64,000 bases of DNA from Tachypleus tridentatus (GCF_004210375.1 NC_134833.1:139864127-139928126); one strand, 5' to 3'; positions 36,247-47,884 are shown, counted from the first letter of the stretch. Numbers and translations: made by a program. The notes: a model not told the origin generated them from the letters alone.

Positions 36247-36310
36247 TATATGGGTACCCAGAATAGATTCTGTTCATTTCCATGGGTCTGTAGGGGGCCT
36301 AGTTCTGAGA

Positions 36311-38100
36311 ATGTTTGGACACAAGGTAACTATATCCTTGGATCCATGGGCATTACAAGTCCCTGAATTGGGATTAGTGCTGCAGTTCACACCTTCAACA
36401 TCACTATCCTCCCATCCTGTAGGGTTTCTTTCTTCCCCAGATCTATGGATTAATGAATATAAATCTATAGCTATCAGAGTTTTCCTGGTCTAGGGGCAGA
36501 TAAAGTGTCATGCTAGTTTTTATGAGGTTTTATTCCTCTCAACTGCTGAGTCTAGGATATAGGAGATTGGTGTCAGCCATCTATTTTTCTCATCTGTATC
36601 AATGCCTAGATTCTTCACAGTTCACAAGTGATTCATTCCTAAATCTGAGTTGGCTTTTTCTTTAGATCTGTGAATGTCAAAGTTGCATCTAGTCATGGTG
36701 AAGGTCAGGTACTGCAGTTTAGAGTTCTTACCTTTTGACTAGCTTTGTCACCGCATAGGTTCTGGCAATTCATATGAGCTTTTTCGTGTCACCTCTATTC
36801 CATAGCCTTGTGCAAACACCATTCAGTGGATGGCTGGTTACTGCTGTCACCATCTTATCAAGTGTCTGAATATCACACCCAGATTTTACTTTCAGAACAA
36901 CCAATTCAGCCTTTATATTCAGTGTTGAAACATCTATTCTTGTTACAATGCAATATGTAATCAGTCTGGATATATTTTTTCCATCACATATTTTAGCCTG
37001 GTTTTACACTATAGAACAGGAGGCCTGTCTCTTACTCCTGTCTCCTTTTCCCATGACACATATCATTTTTTTCTTTTTTGGGAATGTGGGCATCACTCCA
37101 GTCCCACACTCCTTTGAGATGAATGCACAAGAGATCCTTTCATTGTGCTTTACGTGACCAAATGATCATCAATATTGATTCACTAGGTTCTACAGTTTCC
37201 ATAATGAGGATCTGCTTTGATCTTGATGGGTGGTTAAGTCAAGACAGTACTAAGATATCAGTTCCTCTGCCATCATCTTGTCAAAGATCATAGATTTATG
37301 AACCACTTACTTCAGAGATGGAGTATGTATCTCAACAGTCAGCAATTTCACAGTCTATGCATGGACATTAAGGCTTACATAAACAATGTTTCAGTCATTC
37401 TTACTTTTCAGGCAATGATGCCTCATAGTCTTGACTTACTAAGGAATAATCTTCAGTCTTCACATTGACAATTTCACAGTGACATCTTGCTTAGTCCAGG
37501 GCCTCTTGTTTTAAAATCTTGAATTTTTTTATCAGGACCATTTTCATCATGTTGTCCTATTAGTTTGCCATGTTCTATAGGTGATGACTGCACTAGGAGA
37601 TCATTTGTCTCAACTCAGCTAGATTTTCCCAACAGAATAGATGTTGCAGTGCTAGATTTTTTGTTGGATTGGCTCTCATTTTGAAACACTGATTGATTGG
37701 TTTACCACTCATAGGAACACCCAACCACTGACAATTTGGTCTTCAATACTTTACCTTTTGGTTTTGGTAGTGGATGCATTCTGTGAAGATGGGATGGGAT
37801 TACCACTCTACATATTCCTTATAATTCACATGTTATCCAAGGTACTAACATTGATTCATCATTGGTTACATTGACAAGGTGGGTACGACATTGTTCCATA
37901 TTCTTATTCTGGGCTCTCTTTGAAGGTTAAGAATCTTTTAAGTGTTATGTATAATCAAATTCATCACATTTCTATTTCTTTAGTAGCCCAGTTGTATTTT
38001 TCACTGGAGGACACTGTGTGGGCTGGTATGGGAACTCCCCTCAATACCTTTATCTCACATTATTTGCATTATCTGGCAGTATCGTTATATGAAGGTGTTT
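36311..38100 (+). pseudogene. DIRS-like RT and RNase H remnant (copy C)
   Basis: The sequence starts with GHKVTISLDPWALQV...GLVLQF (36314-36390), the conserved region before DIRS RT (SDPWVLxxVxxGxxLxF). Around 36510-36580, DIGDWCQPSI then AYFHSS-like remnants fit the first catalytic region. FRVLTF then DGWLLLSPSYQV (about 36720-36860) fit FxxLPFG and the YLDDWLL motif, the latter degraded to SVDGW. HIDNFTVTSCLVQG (about 37460-37500) and THRNTQPLTIWSSILYLLVL (about 37705-37760) fit the RNase H and post-RNase H stretches. Many stops; not functional. Confidence 0.75.
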
Positions 38101-39456
38101 GACTACCACCTGTAGCTGGCTTTACCACTTCCACTAGATTATACAAAGTGGTGAATATTTTCATTGCTGTGTGTGTCTCTTCGTTACCTTTCACTTTCTT
38201 TACTTCATTTTCACAGGATCCCACTTTATGATGAATATTTCCCAGGCAGGTGTGCTTTACCTAACCAATTCCACATTAAAAATCACTATTTCACTATACT
38301 TACTACTGGTTGCAAAAGGCTCTGTAGAAATGAAGTGTTCGTAGGAGATCACAAGGTGGTATTACCATAATATGCTGGACTGCCACTCATGGGTAAAGAT
38401 AAAGGGGATTCTGTCAGTCCTTATCAATAATCAGATTAAATAAAATTGGGTTTGGTTTGCTTTTAAAAATTTAGGGAACTTGGTTCACCTTTACACTGTT
38501 CCTCAGGGCTCCTCAACACATGTTATCCTCTTGATTCTACTAGTGAAACTAGGAAGTTCTTAGTTAGTACACGCAGTTTCCAGTCATTAGGGTGGTGGAC
38601 AGAGGCTTTCCCTCCTAGAATGTTAGAGTAAATTCCTCCACTCTTGAAGAAGAGGGTTTAGTATGGGACTCTCCTAATCCAGTTGCTGGATGTTCTTTCT
38701 CAAATGTTAGTAGTAGTGGCAACAGTCTACATGGGAGTCTACTAGTAATACCAATTCAGATTTGACACTCGGCTCGCCAGTTGGAGCATGTATGGCTATT
38801 CTTTTTGATCAATATCAGTCCAAAATATTGTTCATGGAAAGGGGTCCAATATTTCCTTATAATTTCATTTCTGGAGTGATCCTGTCCTGGTTCCTTGATT
38901 GAGCACATCCTCCTCATAATTCTGGGGGCAAGTGGAAGGCTCCTTTCCCATTTGGTTGGGGAAATAAGGACAAATGTTCATAATTCCAGAGCAGATGAGT
39001 TCTCTTCCTTTGATTGAGTAAGGCATACGTGATCCTATCATTTCAAGATATTTTTGGTGGAGGAGAGAGTTTGTCCACTTTGATGTCATGATTCTAGTGA
39101 TTTGGAATGCATCACTCTGTAGATTCTGGTTAGAATCCAGTCAAAATTGTATCTGTATATATGATTACAGCCCAATTTCTCTAGTCATCAATATGGGGTA
39201 TGGGGACCAAAACCCCATAATTCCAGCCCTAAGTATTGGAACTTCAACTGTTTGGCCTATAATGATGATCACACATGTACAATTCCACCCTTGATACAGG
39301 AGCTAAATTTAGGGTGAAGAGCATACCTTTTCTGGATGTTGTGTGTTATCCTCACTGACTTTCCAATCTTCTACTGGTACATTCATGATCTATGCAGGTG
39401 CTTTCTGTATGTATAATGTCCTTGCACAGCCCTCCATCTTATCAATTGTGTTTTGG
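38101..39456 (+). other. 3' part of DIRS copy C, not resolved
   Basis: CpG-poor, T/C-biased sequence like the rest of the element. I could not match it to recombinase motifs. Confidence 0.4.
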
Positions 39457-39587
39457 AAGTTAACATTTTCTTAAATTGAAAATGTATTTCCAGTAATACC
39501 TCTGCTGACACTCTTCTGCTCTTCCTTCCCCATACGAGCTGGTATTAGAAACTGGGATTGAGTGTCTTGAAAAGGAATAAAATTATC

Positions 39588-39802
39588 TTAATGAAGTACT
39601 TCTACACAGTACCAGGATAGAGGGCACATTGATGTAGGTGGAGAGTATACCGAGACAAGTATTTCTAAGGGCAGTTGAGTGAGGTGTAAAAGACTGGAAC
39701 AACCAAAGAAAAATCAAACGAGTGCTTAAATGGGCAAAGGAAGAAACCCTGGAGGTTGAGTAACAGGTGTAAGTGTCAGAGTAGGCAAATATTATTGGAA
39801 AT
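39588..39802 (-). repeat. right inverted terminal repeat of DIRS copy C
   Basis: Reverse complement of the left arm (33222-33438) with perhaps one in five bases changed by eye. Just outside it, 39790-39834 is itself an inverted copy of 39457-39500. Confidence 0.9.
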
Positions 39803-39984
39803 AGATTTTTCAATTTAAGAAAATGATAACTTTGATTACTAGGCCGACTTCTACTGTTTATTATTATTATTAAGAGTAGGCTACTTCTATTACAATTTTC
39901 CAGAACATCTGAATTTAAACTAGTGAGCCTTTCTTAAAGGCTTTTATTTTCCAATTGGTATTAGTGTAGTATCATTGCAAGTGT

Positions 39985-39985
39985 A

Positions 39986-40014
<29 letters not shown>
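39985..40014. repeat. (TA)n microsatellite
   Basis: About 30 bp of uninterrupted TA. Confidence 0.97.
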
Positions 40015-40017
<3 letters not shown>

Positions 40018-40109
40018 TTCACTGATCAGACCAAACATAATGTAGTATTAATAGTGCTATAATGTGAGTCTAAGAATCCATTGTTCTTGTTCCATTGTTT
40101 CAAAACCAC

Positions 40110-40205
40110 TTTCCACATTTTGGGGCTGTGAGTATACTATAAGAGTGATGGTGGTCAACTCATACTATTCAATTAGAGTCATCCAAAAGTTTGCCATTGA
40201 TATCT
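40110..40205 (+). repeat. SINE-A-related variant fragment
   Basis: CATTTTGGGGCTGTGAGTATACTATAAGAGTGATGGT and ATTCAATTAGAGTCATCCAAAAG match the variant seen at 42846; both ends are missing. Confidence 0.55.
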
Positions 40206-42845
40206 AAAATGGAACAGTTTCAAAGATTTTTGCAACTTTGTTACAAAGCTATTTCATTTGAAAATTATATGTTTACCAAGTCCAGAGCTGTATAAACAGA
40301 CAACGTTTATTTTGAAAACACTCATCTAACCCTGACCACAGCAGAAACAACAACATAGAGAAGTGCCACAACCAGAATGCACTATTGCAGTCTTCCTCCA
40401 GCCCCTTCACACCAGACCTATGATGCTAATCAAATTATTCCTCTTCAGGCAAGTCTGGCAACATAAATCATAGAAGCAGAAAGTCTATGGGCGATGAATG
40501 TCGCAGTAAGGTCTTTTCATTTGATAAATGTGATGATGTTAGTCACTCACCAATAGGTTTAGAAAATGAAACATTAACAAAGTTGTCATATGTTTTTTTG
40601 TGTTTGGATAGCCCAGAACCCTCTGCTAAAGAAATTGGAGTATGTCCTTAAAGAAAAAGTAGTTATTGATGATGCCATATTGAATGGTAAGACCACCACT
40701 GATCAAGATGAAAAGCAATTTAATGTGCTTATTAGAAACTGGTCAGAAACACGAAATCAGATTATTGGGGGATATCTTGTATCTTTCTATTTGGTCATAC
40801 CAAAGTAAAGTATGCATAAAAAATTGTGCCTTTGCTAAAAAAGATAAATAACTATTCTTATGAGGCTCTTTATAAGATTATTAAGTAACTTGGTAAGAGA
40901 CCAATTATGCCCTGGATGAAGCTGACTTTGAGGGTCTTCTCTTATTCATTCCTTCATGCCATACTTAATACATTCAGAGCTAGCCTAGATGCATCCAGAA
41001 AACCTTATCCACGACCTCCACATGTTTTTTTTTAAATATATCCTGCCAAATATAATATTTCCAATGACAATGAACTGGAGATGTGAATAACATTTGGGTG
41101 ACATTGGTACCAGCTCTGGATTGTATCAGTTAAAAATGATATATCAGAAAGAAATATTTCCTGACATCACTCAGGAAAGACCATGAAGGGGATAAACAGT
41201 CTTCCAAAAAATAAACATTCTGCCAGAACACCTGTTCTGTTCATGAGAACAGAAATAAGAGATTGCCATGTGAAAACGTCGCTGATGATTGTCTCTAAAC
41301 TTCATCAATCACAATAACTATTATGTTGTCAACATACCCTTTATCTGCCATAATTTTGAGACAGCTGCCTTATATTGTCCATATATTTGTTTCATTATAT
41401 TTCTTATTTCATGCCTGGAATTGAATGGAATGCCTGCAGTCACTTTTGGAATCCATGCTGATCTTTCTAAAGAAATTATCATTATACAATTAGGATGGAC
41501 TTCTCAGCTGTAACTAATAATGTTTTATAAAATATCAAAGGTATATTTATTTTGACCATAATTTTATCTCCACGTAGGATCTATTTATATGTTCATACCG
41601 AGGGTGCATTTATAACTGAATTATTTTTTCTGTGAAATTACCTTAGTTACTTCCATAAATAACACAGACCCTGAGCTAACCATAAACAATTGTCTTATAT
41701 GGTTTTACTCTCACAGTATATAGTAGCACAGTTTCTTCTTAAAATACCATTACTATCATCTGTATTTCCAGCGATTAAGAATATCTTATTCCTGCATCAG
41801 AACTTAAACATTCTGAAGGTTATTCTCAATATATAATTTGATGTAATCTTAAGCCTGAAACATGACTGTGTGTTCAGTATGTAAATATTGTTTGAGTATC
41901 TTAAAAAGCAACTGTTTAATTTGAAATTTGCATTATTCTAATTTTCAAATACTATAAATAACTAAATTTATATTTTCAGCTAATATTTATTTTGTAATAA
42001 ATCAGAAGCTGTTATTTTTTTTTATTTTGAACTTAAACAAGGCCTTCTTTGACCTAAATCATGGTAAAAGTTATATTGGATAATAACAAAATTTGCATAA
42101 TAAAAGGTTTCACAAAAGGTTTGTGAAGATCCTAAACTCCAAACCTAAGTGTCACAAGAATTAAAATGAATGTACTACAAATTACAGTTACGTGTCACAA
42201 CACTTTATTTAAGCAATCTCACTTCATAATGCTGAAATGGTTATTACTCTACAATTTGATCTTGAAAAATATAATTTGTCATTTCTAATTATCAGTATTT
42301 AGGTCATTTGGGTGCACCAAGGTGGGTCAGTTACAATCTTGACCTCTTCAGTACACTGAATATTTAAGGCATTTTTAATTACAGATGTGTTAGAGTCATT
42401 TTCCCACTGAAATTGACAGAATATTTGAACCTAGTGTTGAACCTCAGAATGAACTTCTCTTTGATCAAAACCTACTTTGCTACTAGTTATGATGCTGGAT
42501 CTCAGAATGAACTTCTCTTTGACCAAAACCGTACAATTAGTTAACACTACAACTATCTTAACTTTATCTTAGTATTAATAACACTAGTTGATTTACACCT
42601 ACAGTTTTTCATTAGATGTTTGTATAGCTATTTTTTATGTGATTGAGAAATTATTGTTTGGCAACTTATATTTATAACTCAATAAAATCTCAATGGTTAT
42701 GTTTATTTCTTTTAGTAAAAAAAGTTACTGTATAATTACTATACAAGAACATGGTATTTTTAAAAATGTGTTGTGTTTATAGTGTTTTTAACTTGTCACA
42801 GTAAATCTATATTTATGTAGAACTTGAAGACTGAATTCTTCTTCA
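40206..42845. other. unassigned AT-rich, CpG-poor DNA
   Basis: An open frame at 40590-40808 contains a plausible-looking stretch (NPLLKKLEYVLKEKVVIDDA) after a TTGGATAG acceptor-like site. Neighbouring frames are full of stops and I cannot tie it to a family; it may be a decayed transposon gene. A 28-bp direct repeat (CTCAGAATGAACTTCTCTTTGA...) occurs at about 42443 and 42499. Confidence 0.3.
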
Positions 42846-43134
42846 GACGTGCTGGTTAACACAATAGTTAACATGTCAGACTGTAGGTGTGAGGTTCTGT
42901 TGTTCACGTCTCGTTACTTATAAAAACAAAATCATGCTTAGTTCATTAGAGCCTGGCTCTGAGTACATTATAAGAGTGATGTTCAAATTCTACTAAAGAA
43001 TTAGAGCAGGCCATGAATTAGTGGTGGGTGTTGTTAACTAGTTGCCTTCCCTCTAGTCTAACACTTCAAAATAAAGAATGGCTGGTACAGATAACCCCAG
43101 AGTAGCTGCGTGTAAAATTCAACAAAACAAACAA
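42846..43134 (+). repeat. SINE-A-related variant, near full length
   Basis: The head GTGCTGGTTAACACAATAGTTAA is followed by a degraded B box, then GAGTACATTATAAGAGTGATGTTCAAATTCTACTA. From GTTGCCTTCCCTCTAGTCTA it joins the normal SINE-A 3' half and ends in AATTCAACAAAACAAACAAAG. CpGs are lost. Confidence 0.75.
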
Positions 43135-43842
43135 AGACACTTTTAAAATACTAAAACTAAATATCATGGCCTTTCCACCATCTAGTTGACCACTTGTCTT
43201 GAGTTAAAACCAATATAACTGTGATAACAAGAAGTAAACTGGTTGATAGATTGGGTATCATATTTAAAAAAATGAGTTATTAGATTTGGACACTTAAAAA
43301 TGTTTATATTTTATATGGTTGTTCCTTTGTTTTCTCACTTCATGTCTGATATTTATTATTTGTAAGAATATTTTTTGCACACACTATCTGAATATTTAAA
43401 TCTGTTTATCTAGTTATCATGATGTATTGACAAAGAAAATACTGATGTTTTTAAACTATGTTTGTGAAATTATTTCTGTGTACTTGAATAATAAAATTTT
43501 CAGCAGGACTGGTCTCATAAAGATTGCTTGTTAACTAATCTGTTATTTATTAAAGTATAAGTTGATAATTTCTAGAGTATCCAGAAATTTAAATTAAACT
43601 TCCTTTGTAAAAATGACAAAAGTTAAATTTTTTTTTTCTTGTTTAGTGTCCTAGGTACTTCTTTCACAAGTTTGAGCTGTAAACTTTAGAAAGACGACCT
43701 GTTTTTATTAGTACAGTTTTCATCAAATGATGACGTCATAATACATATTTTACTTTTTTAACTCCAGGTGAAAGAACTGTTATCAACCTTTTTTATTTCC
43801 ACAAACAGTAACTTACTTAAACTTATTAAACTAAAGAAAAAA
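43135..43842. other. unassigned AT-rich DNA
   Basis: Nothing recognised. Confidence 0.35.
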
Positions 43843-44690
43843 GTATTGTATTATTGGTATTAGATGATTTCAAATAAACACAATTTAGTTTTTACAGGTG
43901 TTTATTGTAATACAAACAATAAAAGTTCTTCAGAAGTTAAAAGACTCAGGTATCATATTATTGGTATTACATGATTTCAAACAAACACAATTTAGTAGAT
44001 AACAGGTGTTTACTGTAATATGAACAATAAAAGTTCTTCAGAAGTTAAAAGACTCAGGTATTGTATTATTGGTATTACATGATTTCAAACAAACAATTTA
44101 ATAGATAACAGGTGTTTACTGTAATATGAACAATAAAAGTTCTTCAGAAGCTAAAAGACTCAGGTATTGTATTATTGGTATTACATGATTTCAAACAAAC
44201 AATTTAATAGATAACAGGTGTTTACTGTAATATGAACAATAAAAGTTCTTCAGAAGCTAAAAGACTCAGGTATTGTATTATTGGTATTACATGATTTCAA
44301 ACAAACAATTTAATAGATAACAGGTGTTTACTGTAATATGAACAATAAAAGTTCTTCAAAGCTAAAAGACTCAGGTATTGTATTATTGTATTACATGATT
44401 TCAAACAAACAATTTAATAGATAACAGGTGTTTACTGTACAATAAAAGTTCTTCAGAAGTTAAAAGACTCAGGTATTGTATTATTGGTATTACATGATTT
44501 CAAACAAACACAATTTAATAGATAACAGGTGTTTACTGTAATATGAACAATAAAAGTTCTTCAGAAGTTAAAAGACTCAGGTATCATATTATTGGTATTA
44601 CATGATTTCAAACAAACAATTTAATAGATAACAGGTGTTTACTGTAATACAAACAATAAAAGTTCTTCAGAAGCTAAAAGACTTAGGTTT
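43843..44690. repeat. tandem repeat, about 106 bp x 8
   Basis: Units contain GTATTATTGGTATTACATGATTTCAAACAAAC, AACAGGTGTTTACTGTAATA and AACAATAAAAGTTCTTCAGAAG. The marker AAAAGACTCAGG recurs at 43939, 44047, 44153, 44259, 44364, 44462, 44570 and (as AAAAGACTTAGG) 44676. One unit (44364-44462) has a 10-bp deletion; the first unit is the most diverged. Confidence 0.96.
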
Positions 44691-45013
44691 GGTCCATTTG
44701 TATCAGTTCTTCAATTTTGTGTAAGAAATTACTATTTTTGAAAATAGGAACTACGTTTTCAACATACATTTTGCAGTTGGAATTTCGTGTATTTGATTCA
44801 AGAAATTCTGCTGAGAGTAATAAAAGTAAACGATGGTATTGTACTTTTTTATCTGTCATAATTTATGTAAGGTTAGTGAATAACAGAAGTAAAGTCGTGA
44901 TGATAGTTGACAATCTTAACTTAAACGTTCATTGTCAAATTTCAGAATCGTGTGACATACTAAGACCAAACAGTTTGCAATTTTGAATTTGTAAAAATAT
45001 TAATACCCGTTGT
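44691..45013. other. right edge of the CpG-poor domain
   Basis: CpGs reappear here (for example near 44752, 44785, 44832 and 44896). No gene recognised; an 89-codon open frame (44717-44986) has no motif. Confidence 0.35.
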
Positions 45014-45121
45014 TTCCTAGTGGGACAGCATAAAGTGCAGGGACATACAGTGCTAAAGTCTAGAGTTTGAATTCCCACTGTATACTCAGCAGATAACCCA
45101 ATGTGGCTTTTTAAAAATAAA
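45014..45121 (+). repeat. SINE-B copy, diverged
   Basis: TTCCTAGTGGGACAGC, then GAGTTTGAATTCCCACTGTA (B box) and CTCAGCAGATAACCCAATGTGGCTTTTT give the SINE-B order. Confidence 0.65.
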
Positions 45122-45460
45122 CAGATTTATGGAGTTCATTTGTATGATTTTGTATGTGTGTGTGAATTGCAGGTGAATTTTAAAATGACGCGAATATTAC
45201 ATTTTACTGTTGTTATTACTTTTATGTGTTTTCAATTTAATTACGAAATAACATTTTCTTTTAATAAAAAAATGAAACCCTGAAAATGCAAGTGTTAATT
45301 AAAAAATAAAAGTCATAAAATTGTGTTAGAGAAAATCATTTGTTTGGTATAATCTTGGAGAGAATCATTTATGTGATATTCGTATACACTATATGAGCAA
45401 GGCTCGAATACGTTACTATTTTGCAATGTAGGGCAGCACATCCGAATCTTTTGGGTTGCC

Positions 45461-45729
45461 GGCCCGGCATGACCAATCGTTTTAAGGCGTGCGACTCGTA
45501 ATCTGAGGGTCGCGGGTTCGCATCCCTGTCGCGCAAAACATGCTTGCCCTCCCAGCCGTGGTGGCGTTATAATGTTACGGTCAATCCCACTATTCGTTGG
45601 TAAAAGAGTAGCCCAAGAGTTGGCGGTGAGTGGTGATGACTAGCTGCCTTCCCTCTAGTCTTACACTACTAAATTAGGGACGGCTAGCACAGATAGCCCT
45701 CGAGTAGCTTTGTGCGAAATTCAAAAAAC
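45461..45729 (+). repeat. SINE-A, full length, CpG-rich
   Basis: One of the best preserved copies. It has GGCCCGGCATG, GCGACTCGTAATCTGAGGGT, the B box GGGTTCGCATCCC, CATTATAACG-type body motifs and the tail GAGTAGCTTTGTGCGAAATTC. The tRNA-like head has a CTCGTAA loop-like segment, but it does not fold as a functional tRNA. Confidence 0.95.
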
Positions 45730-45750
45730 ATATTTTGGGTTAAGGGTCGA

Positions 45751-45879
45751 GTGTGTGTGTTTTTTGTTTTTTCCCTTATAGCAAAGCCACATCAGACTAT
45801 CTGCTCAGTCCACCGGGGGGAATCGAACCGCGGAATTTAGCGTTGTATATCCGTAGACTTACTGCTGTACCAGCAGGGT
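45751..45879 (-). repeat. SINE-B, full length
   Basis: On the minus strand: GCTGGTACAGCAGTAAGTCTAC (A box), a B box within TTCGATTCCCCCCGGTGG, CAGATAGTCTGATGTGGCTTTG and an A-rich end. It lies 22 bp after the SINE-A at 45461-45729, in opposite orientation. Confidence 0.9.
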
Positions 45880-46219
45880 AGAAGGGATAAGTGAAGGTAC
45901 CAAACTGATGACATAAGGTCATAGACGTTTTTACTTGTTACTCGTAATTAAGACTATTTATTATTAATTGTAATTATTACTTTAGAGTTCTGTCAGCTCA
46001 TTTGGTAGAAGCTATTGCATAATTTTTTATCATTTTAAAATTTTGGATTGAAAGGTTTGTATTAAAAATCAATTTTTACGGCGATGATGGGAAAATGTTT
46101 TCTATTCGACAGATACGGTCCGATAGTAATTTATATCTACCAAAATTTTTCTAGTATTTTTTTGTTATGTTTTTTGACCAAAGAAGTACATTTTTTCGTG
46201 AGCATAGCATGCTTTAATG

Positions 46220-46389
46220 GGTAGTTTGGTTTAGAGCTATCTGCTTCTTTCACCGCTAGGAATCGTTGTAAGTTTGTAAACTTACCGCTGTCCAACCAGG
46301 GTACATTTAGTGGCTGGCGTTTCGAGTGTGGGTTTGTTATAATCAGTTAGTAACCCTGAAGTAACTTTGTGTGAGATTCAACAAACAAT
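46220..46389. repeat. SINE remnants (SINE-B-like, then a SINE tail)
   Basis: GAGCTATCTGCTTCTTTCACCGCTAGGAATCG and AACTTACCGCTGTCCAACCAGGG resemble a minus-strand SINE-B. From about 46340, TAACCCTGAAGTAACTTTGTGTGAGATTCAACAAAC looks like a plus-strand SINE-A tail. Confidence 0.45.
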
Positions 46390-46711
46390 GTACCAGTGTT
46401 TGTAATACTTTTACAACACCTAATATTTACTTTTAATCTCATGCAGTAATAGTAGATTTTTCATACAAAGTTCTGCCCTACAAGTAAACAGAAATTAAAC
46501 AATTTTTGCCCTTCTAAAAGTAATCTAGAAAAATACTGTAAGATGTAACATTTTATAAAATTTTGTTTTTGTTCAATGTGACTAAAATATAAGTATTGAT
46601 TTCCAATTATTAGTTCGATGCTTGTCTGACGCAAGACAACATGAGAAAGAAAAAAACAACACAGTTACGGTTAAGAAGATTACAAAGAATATAACATGAT
46701 TTACCGTTAAT

Positions 46712-46864
46712 CGGCCCGACATGGTCAGAGGTTCGAATCCTCGTCACACCAAACATGCTCGCCCTTTCGGCTGAGGGACCGTTATAATGTAACAGTTAAT
46801 CACACTATACGTTAGTAAAAGAGTAGCCCAAGAATTGGTGTGGTAATGACTAGCTACTTTCCCT
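46712..46864 (+). repeat. SINE-A with internal deletion, 3'-truncated
   Basis: The head CGGCCCGACATGGTCAG jumps straight to AGGTTCGAATCCTCGTCACACC, so the segment between A and B boxes is deleted. The copy stops after GACTAGCTACTTTCC, where a different repeat begins. Confidence 0.8.
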
Positions 46865-46950
46865 GAAGATGATCTAAGAAGGTCGAAACGTTGTTCTGTA
46901 CTTTATTTTAATTAAAGTGTTAATACCCACACCAGTCGTCTTCAGAATAC
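46863..46950. repeat. repeat tail with stem-loop (Penelope-like / hammerhead-like?)
   Basis: CTGAAGATGA (46863-46872) pairs with TCGTCTTCAG (46936-46945). Inside, GATCTAAGAAGGTCGAAACG resembles stem II plus the GAAA core of a hammerhead ribozyme (CUGANGA...GAAA). I recall similar motifs at ends of animal retroelements. The family assignment is tentative. Confidence 0.35.
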
Positions 46951-47610
46951 ATTATTACTTTAAGTGGGTTTCTCGTCATCACGAATGTTTGTTAATTCTG
47001 ACTTTAGAATGTGAAACGGTTTAAAATTGTAGTAATGGTGATGGGTTTATATTAAGTTTGCTCCCTTTTATGATACACAATGTAGTTCCTACCTGAGTTA
47101 TTCCATCTTTCAATAAACCTAAAGTTTTAAACATCAGTATTTTCGGTCCAGGATAATTTCATTTTAAACAATGTATTCTCATTCACAGAGAACTTATTAT
47201 GCAAATAAATTTGGAAGTGGTATATTCAGAGTCAATTGTTTTTGTTCCCCATAAGATATAGCAGACAATATTTTCTTGTTTTTAATTTCATCTAAATATT
47301 TTTTTTTAATGATGAAAGAAGAGTTTTTATCAGAATTCAAACACAAGCACGGTAATATATTAGTAAAGATCATTATAATACCAGAAGATGGCGCTAGCGT
47401 TATCGTTAATTTGAAGAATGTTCTTTACGTTTAATGTCGAAAGTAAATTAACAAATGTTTAAATTAATAGCAACGAATTTTTCACAGGAGCAATATTACT
47501 ATTTATGGTAAGTTTTTGTTTCTTTTTGAAGTAATGAAAGGTCCAGGAGCACACAGTATAGTCATAGTGTTACGTATTGAGAGAAAAATGACTAATTGCT
47601 TCATATGAGA
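46951..47610. other. unassigned DNA
   Basis: No gene or repeat recognised. Confidence 0.35.
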
Positions 47611-47884
47611 GTCCGGCATTGTCAGGTGGTTAAGGCACTTGGCTCGTAACCTGAGGGCCGCAAGTTCGAATCCCTGTCACATCAAATATGCTCGCCCTCT
47701 CAGCCGTGGGGACGTTATAATGTGACGGTCAATCCCACTATTCGTTGATAAAAGAGTAGCCCAAGAGTTGGCGGTGGGTGGTGATGACTAGCTGCCTTCC
47801 CTCTTGTCTTACATTACAAAATTAAGGATGGCTAGCGCAGGTAGTTCTCGTGTAGGTTTGCACGAAATTCAAAACAAACCAAAC
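47611..47884 (+). repeat. SINE-A, full length
   Basis: Runs from GTCCGGCATTGTCAGGTGG through the B box AGTTCGAATCCC to the tail GCACGAAATTCAAAACAAACC. CpGs are well kept. Confidence 0.93.

Larger units (their letters stand above)
33222..39802 (+). mobile_element. DIRS-like retroelement with inverted terminal repeats (copy C), interrupted by Tc1
   Basis: About 6.6 kb bounded by similar inverted repeats (33222-33438 and 39588-39802). The internal + strand reads as decayed DIRS reverse transcriptase and RNase H (36.3-38.1 kb). Between the left repeat and the RT lies an unidentified gag-like region, split by a Tc1-like element at 34624-36246. Without that insertion the element would be about 5 kb, a plausible DIRS size. 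I could not recognise a recombinase, although 38.1-39.5 kb could hold a decayed one. Almost free of CpG apart from the Tc1. Confidence 0.8.

Noticed and set aside
40590-40808. Coding exon (LKKLEYVLKEKVV stretch)
   Set aside because: It begins with low-complexity residues, the surrounding frames are full of stops and no family could be recognised; kept only as a note.
45461-45540. A tRNA gene (A and B boxes, CTCGTAA loop)
   Set aside because: The anticodon stem does not pair well. The sequence is the head of a SINE present in many copies with a common body and tail.
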